Assembly: GCF_001665625.1 (NCBI RefSeq)
Contig: NZ_LZSY01000020.1
Location: forward strand, 22,001 to 86,000
From: Mycolicibacterium peregrinum
Lineage (GTDB): Bacteria; Actinomycetota; Actinomycetes; Mycobacteriales; Mycobacteriaceae
Direction of reading: 5' to 3'
Length of the DNA: 64,000 nucleotides
The notes under the pieces: model-generated
Databases searched by the model: none
Told to the model about the DNA's origin: nothing
Seen by the model: only the letters and a program-made list of their open reading frames with translations
Made by a program: the position numbers and the translations under genes
Part shown: positions 9,201 through 17,704 of the stretch, piece after piece
Position numbering within the stretch: position 1 is the first letter of the stretch
Layout: each line of letters starts with the position of its first letter

Positions 9201-12200
9201 GGTTCGAGATTCCCATCGCCAAGTTGGTGAGCGGCCCGTATCTGCCCTCGACCACGCCCACGAAGGTCGACGTACTCAGGTTCTGTAGGTAAGTACTGGC
9301 CCGGTTCGGTGTTCCGTCCATGTGCGAGCCGGTCCACGTGACGACGTCGCGGCTCGCCGACGCCACATAGACATTCTCCGCGCCGATTCCGAATTCCCTT
9401 GCATGCGCGAGTGGTCCGGCGCCCGGGGAGCCGAGCAGTGTCACAGTGCTGACGTAGTCGCCAAGCCGGCCTCCGACGCCCGCGTGAGCCGTGGTGGTCG
9501 AACCGTAGGAATGGCCGAACAGGTGGATATTCGGACTGTCGGACCGCGAACCGACAATGCCGGCGACGTCATGGGCCAGACGGTGACCGCCCGCTTCAGC
9601 GAACTGCTGGGTCGCGGTTTCTCGTCCAAGCTTGATCGGGTTGCCGGAGGGCGCGTCGTAGCCGATCCAGGACACCACGGCGGTCTCCACGTCACCCTGT
9701 TCCCTGCGGGCTCGGATGTGGTGATTCTCAGCGTTGTCGACGTTGAGTCCGATACTGCGGATCGTCGTCGTGATACCCGGCGTGTGTACGGCCACTGCAG
9801 TAGCAGTATCGAGATTGCCCACGGCAACTGCGATCCGACCATCGCCGTTGAAAGCCGTCGGGTCGTATGTGTATAGCTGGCGAGGCTCGGCATTTTCGGG
9901 ATGGCCGTAGACCGCATTCCACACGGCGTCCGCATTCCGCGTCAACACGCGGATGTCGTTGCTGTCCGTGAACAGTGAGGCAAGTCGCTTCAGTCGGCCT
10001 GGCTCGGTATTGGGAAGCTTGAATCCGTTCTCAGGATCCTCGACGGAACTCTTCGGGCGCGCGACGGTGTCAGGGTCAGCCAGGTGCGCGTTCATCGCGT
10101 CCGCGTATCCGCGGATCGCATCGGCGTGCTGCGGATGGACCGCAACCATGTCCTCGACCAGGTTGTGCCGGTTGAGGACATCGCGCACCGAGGCCGGCAG
10201 GCCGTCGAGGTCGCCGAGATCGGTGCGGTGTCCATCCCTGGTTTCCTGGGCGATTACCGCGTCGCGCTCGGCCTGGGTCAGGTCGCTCCACTGATCGCGG
10301 ACCCGCTGCGCCGCATCGTGCACGTCGGCCGTCTGGCCGTTGTCTTGATCGGTGCGGTGTTGTCCCAGTTCGTCGACAATCTGTGCCGGATCACGTATTT
10401 CGCCGTTCGTCGGGGTCTGGTCCGAGTGGTCGGCGTCCTCGCTGGGACGTGCGCGGCCGCCATCGCGATCGGGCGGCTCACCGTTCCGTGGTGGCTGGCC
10501 GTCTGCCGGGTCGCGTCGGGCGCCGATTCTGTCGGCGCCGTCGACTGGGCGCTGGCCCGGACGCGTCGCATTTGGTCTTCCGCTGTCCCCTGCCCGTGTC
10601 GAGACACCATCGCCGCCGACGTTCGGCAGCACCGGGGTTACAGCGATGGGCGGGATCGCCGATTCCGGTTTCGCATCGGGATCCTGGTGATGCTGTCCGT
10701 CCTGTGAGTCGGTGGCCTCTTGACCCGAACGATCTTGTGCAGCATGGATTTCTGCGCTGCGCGCGGTCGGAGTTCCCGCAGGTTCGGTCGAGGTATGCGT
10801 TGTCGACGGCTCCGACAGCGACGGTCGCGCGGTGGGTGCAGGCGTGTCGGTCGGGCTCGCCTTGGCGGGGGTCGCCGGCGGTGTCGACGGGTTGTTGGCT
10901 GGTGTCGTTGGGGCTGGCGTAGTGCTCGGGGATGTCGGCGTGGACATCGACGGCGTACTCGGGGCGGCCGGTGTCGACGCGGCCGGTTGTGCGACGGGTG
11001 CAGACTGCTGCGGTTCGGTGGTCGTGTGTTCCGCCGGGGCCGTATGAGTGGCCGTGTCGGTATTGGCGTCTGTACTGGTGTCGGTCGGGTGGCCGGCAGT
11101 TATGGTATCCGGCCGAGTGTTTGTCGACTCGGTCGGATCACCGGTGTGCTTCGGGTCGCCGGTGTGGTTGGGCTGTTGACCGGCATCGTTTGTGGGGGTG
11201 CTGTTCTGGTTCGCGGGCTCTTGAGTACCGGACGTTTCATTCGTCGGCCCGCCGTCGTGCTGGGCTGGGCTTCCGTCCCGTCCGGCCGGAGCATGGCTGT
11301 TCTCCGAAGGGGCGGAAGGCCCGCTCTCACCGTTCGTTGGCGTCTGCGATGTCGGTGCGGTGTGCGACACCGGATCCTGGGAGGTGCTCGTGGCGGGTGT
11401 CGCGGCAGAAGTGTCCTGCGAGGAAGACACCCCGGCGTGGCTGCCGTTATCCGAGGGCGAGGTCGCCGGCGTAGAAGTCGAAGTGTTGCTAGGTGATTGG
11501 CTGTGACTGCCATTGTGGGACTGCTGCCCGTTGTTGCCCGCTTCGCCGCCGGGATGGGAATCGTTGGCGCCGTTGGTGTCGGGACTTCCGGGTGAGCCGG
11601 TATCCGGTCGACCGTTACCGTTGGGCGAATTGCTGTGGGAGCCGCTCTTGGCGCCGTGCACGCCGCCGGTCGCGGCGCTGCTGGCCGCACCGCCGAAGAT
11701 GGACACGGCGTCCAGCTCACCACCGGTGCCGAGCGTCCCGGCGACGTTGCCGGCTATGCCCGCCCCGTAGCCGCTCAACGCGCCCTTTAGAGCGTTCGTC
11801 ACGGGGTTGTCCGACCGGCCCATAGCCCTGGTAAGGCCCTCGCCAACAGGTGATCCGACGGCCCCACCGATTCCGGAAGCGGCTGCAACGATTCCGGCCT
11901 GCTTCCAATCGATTCCATCTCGATTGCCTTGAGCGGCCTGGAAGCCCTGGATCGCCAGCTCTTGGCCGAGGCCGATCGCAATTTCCTGCGCGGCTTCCCT
12001 GAGCAACCTTCGGACCAAGGTCTTGGTCATGGCTTCGCCGAGCTTCTTGACCAACTGCCGCAGCAACATCGCCACGATCTGACGTACCGCCATCATCGTG
12101 GCCGCCTCAGTCACCGGAATCAGACCCAGCGACCCACCAAAAGTCTCCGGTGCAGCAGCAAGCGCCCACGCAATCTCAGCGGCAGCAATCGCCAATGACG

Positions 12201-12534
12201 TAAGAATCTGCAGCTTGGTGTACTCAATCTCAGTACCCGCACCGTCGGCGAGATCACCCAACGCCGACATCGCCTGCGACAACTTGTCGACCGAATAATC
12301 CCCATCGAACAACATCGCGAACTGCTCTTCAGCAGCATCGGCCGTCTCACCCATCAACACCGAGAGCGTTTCCGAACGCACTCGGTTCAAGTCGGGGATC
12401 AGATCCGATAGGTCATCGGCCGCATCACGCCAATAGTCGCCGATGCGGCGCATCGCGTCCTCATCGCCCTGAGGCCACTCCGAACCGGTCAGATAAGAAA
12501 CCCACTGCAAATAACCAGGGATCTGGATCGTCAC
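6283..12534 (-). CDS. Giant type VII polymorphic toxin with Ntox15/Tde1-like nuclease tip
   Basis: 2083 residues. In order: a helical T7SS-type N-terminal region (1-240) with hydrophobic helices; a Ser/Thr/Pro/Asn-rich disordered linker (about 290-740); an alpha/beta hydrolase domain with the nucleophile elbow GHSYG (about 1006-1010); a papain-like Tox-PL domain (Cys1231 in NDCVPRT, His1310 in GSHTYAV); a helical pre-toxin region (about 1400-1530); a long coiled coil (about 1596-1850); and a C-terminal Ntox15 domain with LHEQD (HxxD at 2007-2010), Gly-rich CAGGG and the family block INSSLGSLW. Ntox15/Tde1 enzymes are metal-dependent DNases. Start GTG 12534 follows GGGGGT. The upstream WXG100 and YbaB-like genes suggest ESX export; the CpnT toxin of M. 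tuberculosis is a loose architectural parallel. Confidence 0.85.
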   Translation of the reverse strand: MTIQIPGYLQWVSYLTGSEWPQGDEDAMRRIGDYWRDAADDLSDLIPDLNRVRSETLSVLMGETADAAEEQFAMLFDGDYSVDKLSQAMSALGDLADGAGTEIEYTKLQILTSLAIAAAEIAWALAAAPETFGGSLGLIPVTEAATMMAVRQIVAMLLRQLVKKLGEAMTKTLVRRLLREAAQEIAIGLGQELAIQGFQAAQGNRDGIDWKQAGIVAAASGIGGAVGSPVGEGLTRAMGRSDNPVTNALKGALSGYGAGIAGNVAGTLGTGGELDAVSIFGGAASSAATGGVHGAKSGSHSNSPNGNGRPDTGSPGSPDTNGANDSHPGGEAGNNGQQSHNGSHSQSPSNTSTSTPATSPSDNGSHAGVSSSQDTSAATPATSTSQDPVSHTAPTSQTPTNGESGPSAPSENSHAPAGRDGSPAQHDGGPTNETSGTQEPANQNSTPTNDAGQQPNHTGDPKHTGDPTESTNTRPDTITAGHPTDTSTDANTDTATHTAPAEHTTTEPQQSAPVAQPAASTPAAPSTPSMSTPTSPSTTPAPTTPANNPSTPPATPAKASPTDTPAPTARPSLSEPSTTHTSTEPAGTPTARSAEIHAAQDRSGQEATDSQDGQHHQDPDAKPESAIPPIAVTPVLPNVGGDGVSTRAGDSGRPNATRPGQRPVDGADRIGARRDPADGQPPRNGEPPDRDGGRARPSEDADHSDQTPTNGEIRDPAQIVDELGQHRTDQDNGQTADVHDAAQRVRDQWSDLTQAERDAVIAQETRDGHRTDLGDLDGLPASVRDVLNRHNLVEDMVAVHPQHADAIRGYADAMNAHLADPDTVARPKSSVEDPENGFKLPNTEPGRLKRLASLFTDSNDIRVLTRNADAVWNAVYGHPENAEPRQLYTYDPTAFNGDGRIAVAVGNLDTATAVAVHTPGITTTIRSIGLNVDNAENHHIRARREQGDVETAVVSWIGYDAPSGNPIKLGRETATQQFAEAGGHRLAHDVAGIVGSRSDSPNIHLFGHSYGSTTTAHAGVGGRLGDYVSTVTLLGSPGAGPLAHAREFGIGAENVYVASASRDVVTWTGSHMDGTPNRASTYLQNLSTSTFVGVVEGRYGPLTNLAMGISNLAGGLSGRLSGLGQGFDPAMSEFGANRLAAQYNSPEHLGGIKPHTRYFASEEFAGRDPVLLRDDPNVRVTESLDNFSHILTGNTDQLSLETNHRDPDAMFGDPARTRAADPALGYPTNDCVPRTIYGFSERHPDTTVKPVDGEYGDRGVPRSDYERALGTQLRDATLNDILAAIRRGESVIVVDTYHANGLPDGHPGSHTYAVEPNLDDPSRPLVYEGDERTPRPWPPQGLDHVSHTQIATFHPDGTPTHPNTDTTHTPRSGDDQRIAAAHRDSPEHRDPTELPAQDRTEGHDYPPDHISDLLDLPAYHPGSLSDYEVRSVYLNGEQRMHALHENLVQRGVDPETRARAMFEARNELRSWARELMSDRAGAERLTRENPNQSWDDIVAKYRERGLDGDDLYNTIADRSMASRPSVNESLGLDPNRPPPLPEVRGGPDDRIGAAHPDSDPTHTGETRAQSDESGYEPHRPLQNTDLPSQLPTDPALRDQVIAEAVHRAQEQHQARADEVKRLRAEAKDLTKQVKEAQGDRKQELKQELAAKRTELNDAQLRADESRELIRAVSQVDHLQGLLQQERHTPATDGTALRAAQQRIDEARPVADTRQVEVRRLARELAAAEAARRSADQAHETARADELAARTERLESQLQRARRLLRTSDRRLRTEGNREQHAAWRHSSNDSREMRLSQQIDETQRRLAARYSEFVACDDAYADVRRARSNGEDVGAALDRLQGLREASELARRVDLDAEIRSVIDEVTRQYLESRIRTDGIDDAWVSRELMSNEDRAAHWPVVDLHHIRQDIANRVGEGAEWQFERQMRGLTRCTAEEVADALSIFHDSEVRPARGGNAPARTAFQAALRHQLRAEADRLVTEGRFADADQFLTEQVAYVVSQLAALHEQDCAGGGADHIPTYVGLPVLADGSINSSLGSLWTQTIAGSNGDLQVYQAIRAIAQAQIAAGRGADPLDIWYTNFS

Positions 12535-12576
12535 CGGCGACCCCCAGCGTCAACTAACAATGAACCGCAGACCGGC

Positions 12577-12873
12577 CTACGCCTGGTCCTGCCCTTCAAG
12601 CGTGTCCGCGGCGGTCCGCAAGCCCTCTGAGTAGTTGTCGAGCAGGCCCGTCTTGGCATCGATCGAGCCATCCACCCAATCCAACTGACCCAGGTACCCA
12701 CTGTCACCGTTGGCGAACTGATCACCGATCTTGTCATCTCCCCAGGCAGCGCCCTCACCGCTGAGCTTGGACTGCAACGACGACAACACACCCTTCATCC
12801 GCGAACTCACGTCATTCAAATGATCCGACGTGGAACGCAAACCCTCCGGTGTCACACCAAGCGGTTGACTCAT
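12577..12873 (-). CDS. WXG100-family protein, partner of the toxin
   Basis: A 98-residue helical-hairpin protein of ESAT-6 size, turning at AAWGDD (Trp44-Gly45). This is a shifted variant of the usual W-x-G. It has no signal peptide or membrane helix. It lies between the YbaB-like gene (3-nt gap) and the toxin, the usual place for the small WXG100 partner co-exported with large T7SS toxins. It probably pairs with the toxin's N-terminal helical domain. Confidence 0.8.
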   Translation of the reverse strand: MSQPLGVTPEGLRSTSDHLNDVSSRMKGVLSSLQSKLSGEGAAWGDDKIGDQFANGDSGYLGQLDWVDGSIDAKTGLLDNYSEGLRTAADTLEGQDQA

Positions 12874-12876
12874 TTC

Positions 12877-13359
12877 CTAACCCCTCACATTCGTCCGGTA
12901 AGAACCGTCGTCATCGTCAAAGTCGTCATCACTGCGATCCGCTACCGGATCGGGCGCACCAGGCGTCGCCGGTTTGATCGTCAGATCAGGCATGAACTCG
13001 CGAAAGTCCGGCGCACCGTCAACAATGTCGGACAACACCGGAAGTTGCTTGCGACGCTCAGATAGCGGCACCAACAGCTCCGCGGAGCGTTTTCCAACCT
13101 CCCGAGCCGCAGCCTGCACCGCGCTTGTGATGTATTCACCCAGGTCAGAGAAGTCGAACTCGTCCAGGTACGACTCGTCGATCACAGTTCGGGTGAGAAT
13201 CCCCTGCGCATTGACGGTCACCTCGACGGTGCCGTCGGCCACAGCCGCACTCGCGGTCAACGCAGCACGCTTCTTCTGCATTGCTGCCAAATCCGCCATC
13301 TGCTGCTGGGCAAGCGCCAACACCTCCGCCAGCTCATGCCGAGCCGCATCGTTGCTCAC
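12877..13359 (-). CDS. YbaB/EbfC-like protein, first gene of toxin operon
   Basis: The 160-residue product has a YbaB-like core: an N-terminal helix (ARHELAEVLALAQQQMADLA), then strands (GTVEVTVNAQGILTRTVID) and a C-terminal helix, followed by an acidic tail (DRSDDDFDDDDG). YbaB-like proteins such as EspL are common beside T7SS substrates, where they act as chaperones or stabilisers. Start GTG 13359 was chosen because GGGGGAGGG lies about 10 nt upstream; an upstream extension has no such site. It is the promoter-proximal gene of the YbaB-WXG100-toxin operon. Confidence 0.75.
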   Translation of the reverse strand: MSNDAARHELAEVLALAQQQMADLAAMQKKRAALTASAAVADGTVEVTVNAQGILTRTVIDESYLDEFDFSDLGEYITSAVQAAAREVGKRSAELLVPLSERRKQLPVLSDIVDGAPDFREFMPDLTIKPATPGAPDPVADRSDDDFDDDDGSYRTNVRG

Positions 13360-13528
13360 GTGCTTCAACCCTCCCCCGAAATCGCACCCCCACCCGACGG
13401 CGCAACAATTCCACCAATTCTGACAGAACCCCCACACCCCAGCCAACAGCAATCTGACGTGAGGCCAGCAAACACCCGCCCATACCACCACGCTTGCCTG
13501 CGAGACCGGGCCGTGTTTGACTCCGCCT

Positions 13529-14014
13529 ATGGTTACACGGTTGGGAAATGCCGCGTTGTTCACCGCAGCAGTGCTCGGCAGCGCCATCACGCTCGTCGCA
13601 TGCAGCGCTACCACCGAAGACAAAGGCAGCGACGCACCGGGAAAGCCGGCGGACTCCGCGACCTATGAGGTGCCGACGGCCACGGGCAGTTCAGACGAGA
13701 TACCGGCCGACTTTCCCAAAAAGATTCCGGTAGTGAAGGGCTCCTACACCAAAGGGCTCTCCACCGGAGTCAGCCGCAATCTGAGCGTCACCGGCATCGA
13801 AGCCTCGGCGTATGACGAAGCCGAAAACCTGCTCACCACGGCGGGTTTCCCCGCTGTACCCGACCCCACACGTACCGGCGAAAAATGCGACCGCACCTCC
13901 GAATTCGGCAGCATCACGCAGAACGATTATTCGATTACCCTGTGCGGCAACGACACTGCTTCAGGCTACGAACTCACATACAAGGTGTTCCTCGGCGCGT
14001 CCGCTACGCCCTAG
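13529..14014 (+). CDS. Putative lipoprotein of unknown function
   Basis: About 161 residues. It has a positively charged start, a hydrophobic stretch and a lipobox LVAC near residue 25, followed by a Ser/Asp/Lys-rich linker, so a membrane-anchored lipoprotein is likely. The mature domain contains three Cys that could form a disulfide (EKCDRTSEF, ITLCGND). I chose ATG 13529; an in-frame TTG lies 12 nt upstream. It diverges from the toxin operon and leads a run of exported genes. Function not recognised. Confidence 0.65.
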   Translation: MVTRLGNAALFTAAVLGSAITLVACSATTEDKGSDAPGKPADSATYEVPTATGSSDEIPADFPKKIPVVKGSYTKGLSTGVSRNLSVTGIEASAYDEAENLLTTAGFPAVPDPTRTGEKCDRTSEFGSITQNDYSITLCGNDTASGYELTYKVFLGASATP

Positions 14015-14083
14015 TCGGCATGCTGAACACAGCTCTGCAACTCGAATCGATACACGCCGCTGCCCGCCGTCTAGTCTGAGCCC

Positions 14084-14953
14084 ATGTCGATGCACCCAGC
14101 GCAACTCGATGAACGCGGCCAGGCTCTGGTCGAACGCATCGTCAGACAACTGCTGGAAGCGCTACCCCAAAACTGGGCCCAACTGCACGTTGAATGCGGC
14201 CCCAACAACATTGTCAGCGCCTACGCCGGTATCCCCGGCACCACGTCGCAATGGCTACCGGTCCCGCCGGAAACGTCTGCCCTGCTCATCGAATGCCTAG
14301 ACGCCCAGACAACAAACACGCCATCACCGGCACAACGCCTGGTCATCGACTGTTACCCCGACGGCCGCCTCTCCGCCCACCTCGAAACCGCCCTAACGGA
14401 CCCATCCCCAGCACAGCAAACGCCCTGGAACCCAACGCCGACACCGAAGCCTGGGCGTGGCCCCAGGGGACGGCGACTGACAACCGTGCTGGCCGCACTC
14501 ACCGTCGGATGCCTGGCCGCTGCGGGTCTGGTTTTCGCATTCGGGTGGCGCTGGTCAGGCCCGCCCGATGCCGATATCGAGCTGCTCGCGGCACCGCCAC
14601 CACGTCAGCAACAAGCCTTCGACGTGCTCAGCAGGTGGTACCAAGCCATGAACGACCACGACATAGCCGCGGCGCAAGCGCTCAGTTGCCCGAACCTGTC
14701 TGGACCGCCGCTTGCTGAGTACGACGCAATGAAAGGCAATTATCAAGCGGGGCGCGACTACATCGAAGCAATCGTCGAATTCAAGGACAGCGGAACCCAG
14801 GTATCGGCGAAAGTGCTATACCGCACCTTCCCGCTAACGGACAAGGCGAAGCAAGCCGCCGAAGTTCAGCAGCAATCAGGCACCGGCGTTTCTCACCGAC
14901 TTATCTCGCTAGTTGACGAATCCGGCGAGTTGAAGGTGTGCGGCGGTGAGTGA
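14084..14953 (+). CDS. Single-pass membrane protein with NTF2-like outer domain
   Basis: 289 residues. The cytoplasmic N-terminal part (LVERIVRQLLEALPQNWAQL) recalls a YezG/DUF600-type domain. A single membrane helix follows at about residues 131-153 (TTVLAALTVGCLAAAGLVFA), after a basic Pro-rich stop-transfer region. The outer part (FDVLSRWYQAMNDHDIAAAQ) looks like an NTF2-like domain similar to those of Mce-associated proteins. It overlaps the next gene by 8 nt, so they are coupled. A domain resembling immunity proteins fused to an exported domain beside a toxin locus is notable, but the function is unknown. Confidence 0.6.
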   Translation: MSMHPAQLDERGQALVERIVRQLLEALPQNWAQLHVECGPNNIVSAYAGIPGTTSQWLPVPPETSALLIECLDAQTTNTPSPAQRLVIDCYPDGRLSAHLETALTDPSPAQQTPWNPTPTPKPGRGPRGRRLTTVLAALTVGCLAAAGLVFAFGWRWSGPPDADIELLAAPPPRQQQAFDVLSRWYQAMNDHDIAAAQALSCPNLSGPPLAEYDAMKGNYQAGRDYIEAIVEFKDSGTQVSAKVLYRTFPLTDKAKQAAEVQQQSGTGVSHRLISLVDESGELKVCGGE

Positions 14954-15407
14954 TCCCCGCGGCCGCACACCGTGGTGGCTTTACCTGGCAGCGACCGCGG
15001 CGATCGGATTGCTGATCGTAGCGATCATCGGACGCGACCACGGTCCGACATTGCGCGCCATCGCAGCCAGTGAATCCATGACCGACATCGAAGCACACGA
15101 CGTCGCCGAGAAGACCCTGCTGGCGTGGGCGCGAGAACGCAACGCCGGCAACGCCGAAAATCTCAACGAACTGACCAGCCCCGATACGCCATCCGGATGG
15201 GTGAGCGACCAACTCAGCGCGGTGGAACAGGGCGACAAGCCACCGCAATGGGACATCGTGGCGACGAGTGGGTTTACCCGCAACGGGACTGTGTGGACAA
15301 TGAACGGGTTTGGCACCACCGACGGTGCGATGTTTACGTTTCGGATTGGCGACGACGGCCGACTACGCATTTATTCGAGAACCCCCGTGCCGTTACCAAC
15401 GAGCTGA
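14946..15407 (+). CDS. Membrane-anchored protein of unknown function
   Basis: A 153-residue protein with one N-terminal membrane helix (about residues 10-28, WWLYLAATAAIGLLIVAIIG) and an outer domain. That domain has an NTF2-like helix (AEKTLLAWARERNAGNAENL) and strands, resembling the outer part of the preceding protein. It starts with GTG inside the end of that gene. The pair may form a hetero-oligomer on the outside of the membrane (inference). Confidence 0.55.
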   Translation: MSDPRGRTPWWLYLAATAAIGLLIVAIIGRDHGPTLRAIAASESMTDIEAHDVAEKTLLAWARERNAGNAENLNELTSPDTPSGWVSDQLSAVEQGDKPPQWDIVATSGFTRNGTVWTMNGFGTTDGAMFTFRIGDDGRLRIYSRTPVPLPTS

Positions 15408-15429
15408 ACGCGCAGTAAGGAATTAACAG

Positions 15430-16926
15430 GTGACAGATCCAACGCCGAACTGGCCGAAGCAGGGATTCCGCTGGGTTGAATCACCCGGCGTCGGACCTGC
15501 TGTGCAATCACGCAGACAAAGGCGGCGCTGGTGGCTACCTGTTCTGGCAATTGTCCTCACGGTCGTGGTTGTCGGCGGTGGCCTGTTCGTGTGGCGTACT
15601 TTCGGCAGCCACAGTGCACACACCGACGCGCCGATCGGCACGCCGGCCAGCAGCCTAATATCCTTTCCGCTGGACAAGAAACCAGTTCCGGGTTGGCGAC
15701 TTACCGCTGCCGACATCGGTTTGCCCCCCGACGTCACCGTCGGTGCACTGTTCACCAGCACTGCAGATCACGCGTACTTCGTCGCCGACAAGACTGATCC
15801 GCAAGGCCTTTCACCGATGGGTTGGCTCTACGGAGTCGACATTCACTCCGGCAAGTTATTGTTCCCACCAATCGCATTGGCTGGCTTCCGGGGGTATCCG
15901 CTAGGCGAGTGTTACGGCAATGGACCAGCCGTCGCAGTGTGCCTCACCACCGGCGACGCGGAACGTGGCCTGCCACAGACGGCTTGGGTGATTGATCTGG
16001 AACACGGCCAAATCACATTCACCGGTCCCACCGACCTCAATCCGCAAGGAACGAGTGGGCCCGACAAATACATTGTCACGGCGATCGGCAACTACTTCGG
16101 CGAAACCCGGCTCGTCGCAAGACGAGAAGGCGAAGGCGTCTACGGGATCGGCTCCAATGCTCAACGCACCTGGTTTGTCCCTGGTGGTGGCAGCATCTTT
16201 GATTCCGGATATCGCCAGGTCACCGACGTTCCGGCGCCCACAATCGCCACTCAGAATGCAGCACTCGAAACTCCCGACGCACCGTACCGGATGTTTTCGG
16301 CTGTCGACGGCACTGACCTGACACCGACGCCTCCCGAAGGCACGATCATCCGCCGATCGTTGGTGTACAACCAGGGGTTCGCGTACAGTTTCCGCGAATC
16401 AGGCAAGCACGACGGCCTCCTTTTCTACGACACGAAGGGAAACCTGGTCGGGCGCTATCAGGACAAAGAACACGACCTGACGCCGGTCGAGAACCCGGTG
16501 ATGCCCATGGCACGAGTTCCATCCAAACCCGCCACGTGGCAGGTATTTTCCTCGGCAGGCGAACCCGTACTCTCCATCCCGGCACCGAATGCCGCGATCT
16601 ACTTCAAGGTGATCGGCAGCAAGATTTTCGTAGATCAAGGTGGCACCGAGGACCGCTGGCAACAGTGGGATCTGCAAACCGGCGAATCGGGTTCCGTCTG
16701 CCAAATGGGACTCAGCTACGACTACGTCGGTTCGGACGGGTCAGTCATCATCGTCAGCGATGGCGCAGCTCCAAATCTTCTGCGAGCAGTGGATCCCGCT
16801 ACGTGCACAACACTCTGGGAAATCGCGGAATCTGAGGAGCGAAAAGGCCTGGGGCTGTGGAGGGTCGGCACCGGCCTCATCCAGCACACAGAATACGAGC
16901 TCACCCAGTTGACGGCTGGTCCCTGA
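15430..16926 (+). CDS. Membrane-anchored beta-propeller-like protein, unknown function
   Basis: 498 residues. A basic N-terminal segment (RRQRRRWW) precedes one membrane helix (residues about 37-56, VLAIVLTVVVVGGGLFVW). The long outer domain has repeated strand-turn units ending in DxxTG-like or DLxTG-like turns (GVDIHSGKLLF, VIDLEHGQITF, QWDLQTGESG), as in PQQ-type beta-propellers. GTG start with AAGGA upstream. It closes the plus-strand run of exported proteins and converges on the ESX locus. A sensor or scaffold in the cell envelope is possible. Confidence 0.6.
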   Translation: MTDPTPNWPKQGFRWVESPGVGPAVQSRRQRRRWWLPVLAIVLTVVVVGGGLFVWRTFGSHSAHTDAPIGTPASSLISFPLDKKPVPGWRLTAADIGLPPDVTVGALFTSTADHAYFVADKTDPQGLSPMGWLYGVDIHSGKLLFPPIALAGFRGYPLGECYGNGPAVAVCLTTGDAERGLPQTAWVIDLEHGQITFTGPTDLNPQGTSGPDKYIVTAIGNYFGETRLVARREGEGVYGIGSNAQRTWFVPGGGSIFDSGYRQVTDVPAPTIATQNAALETPDAPYRMFSAVDGTDLTPTPPEGTIIRRSLVYNQGFAYSFRESGKHDGLLFYDTKGNLVGRYQDKEHDLTPVENPVMPMARVPSKPATWQVFSSAGEPVLSIPAPNAAIYFKVIGSKIFVDQGGTEDRWQQWDLQTGESGSVCQMGLSYDYVGSDGSVIIVSDGAAPNLLRAVDPATCTTLWEIAESEERKGLGLWRVGTGLIQHTEYELTQLTAGP

Positions 16927-16930
16927 CGGA

Positions 16931-17704
16931 TCAAATACCGCGGCGAATCTCCCGAACGGTGGCGACGTCATCGGCGATCAGACGATCGATTCGGCCTGCC
17001 AACTGAGCTTTTGACACCGGTTGCGCGACCTTGTAATCCGGCGCGTATACGTAGTCCCCGTCGTCCTTGACGCGAACCCAAACGACGGCAGCCTTTCCGC
17101 GATCGACGCCCCATTTTCGCACCGGACGCCAATGACTCTGAATGCTCGCAAAAGCCTCGATGTCGCTGCGCGATACTTTGTCTGCCCCATCGTCAATGTC
17201 AATGCGGGACCGAATCGATATACCGTCGCCGTCCGACGAAGGCGCCGTCGGAACCTGATATTCAGGGACGATGATGGCCTGCTTGCTCCCCGGCTTGAGC
17301 GTGCCCATTGACTCAGCGACCGCTGCGCCGAGGTCGTAAGGCGACAGCGAAAATATCTCGATCACGTCGTCAGACGTCTGCCGGGCAAAATAGCCACCGT
17401 CTGCCAAACGGTGGGCCATGACACGGACACTCACCTTATCCGACGATACGAACTGAGCCTGGCCTTCAACGCGAATGTCAGAACGCACATAGGTTCCTGC
17501 CCAGTGTTGCAACGAGCGCAGATCGCCTTCCCGAAACCGGGTTATCACATTTCTTGCGTGTTCTTCAAAGACTTCGGGGGAGACCTTACTCGCCAGCCTC
17601 TGCATGAATGGAAAGGGAATGAAATCACGGCCGTAGTGCTGGCTGACCACGGTGAGATCGATGACATCGATCATGCCGACGAGGTTCATCGCTATCCGGC
17701 TCAC
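16931..17704 (-). CDS. EspG-like T7SS chaperone
   Basis: 257 residues, soluble. The middle part (LRSLQHWAGTYVRSDIRVEG, then VSVRVMAHRLADGGYFARQ) matches the pattern by which EspG proteins alternate strands and Gly-rich turns in the first half, ending in a helix (GAAVAESMG). EspG chaperones bind PE/PPE-type substrates in the cytoplasm and deliver them to the ESX channel. The call rests on remembered pattern and on context: it is the last gene of an ESX substrate operon and overlaps the ketosynthase-like gene by ATGA. It is diverged from the other EspG copy here. Confidence 0.55.
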   Translation of the reverse strand: MSRIAMNLVGMIDVIDLTVVSQHYGRDFIPFPFMQRLASKVSPEVFEEHARNVITRFREGDLRSLQHWAGTYVRSDIRVEGQAQFVSSDKVSVRVMAHRLADGGYFARQTSDDVIEIFSLSPYDLGAAVAESMGTLKPGSKQAIIVPEYQVPTAPSSDGDGISIRSRIDIDDGADKVSRSDIEAFASIQSHWRPVRKWGVDRGKAAVVWVRVKDDGDYVYAPDYKVAQPVSKAQLAGRIDRLIADDVATVREIRRGI

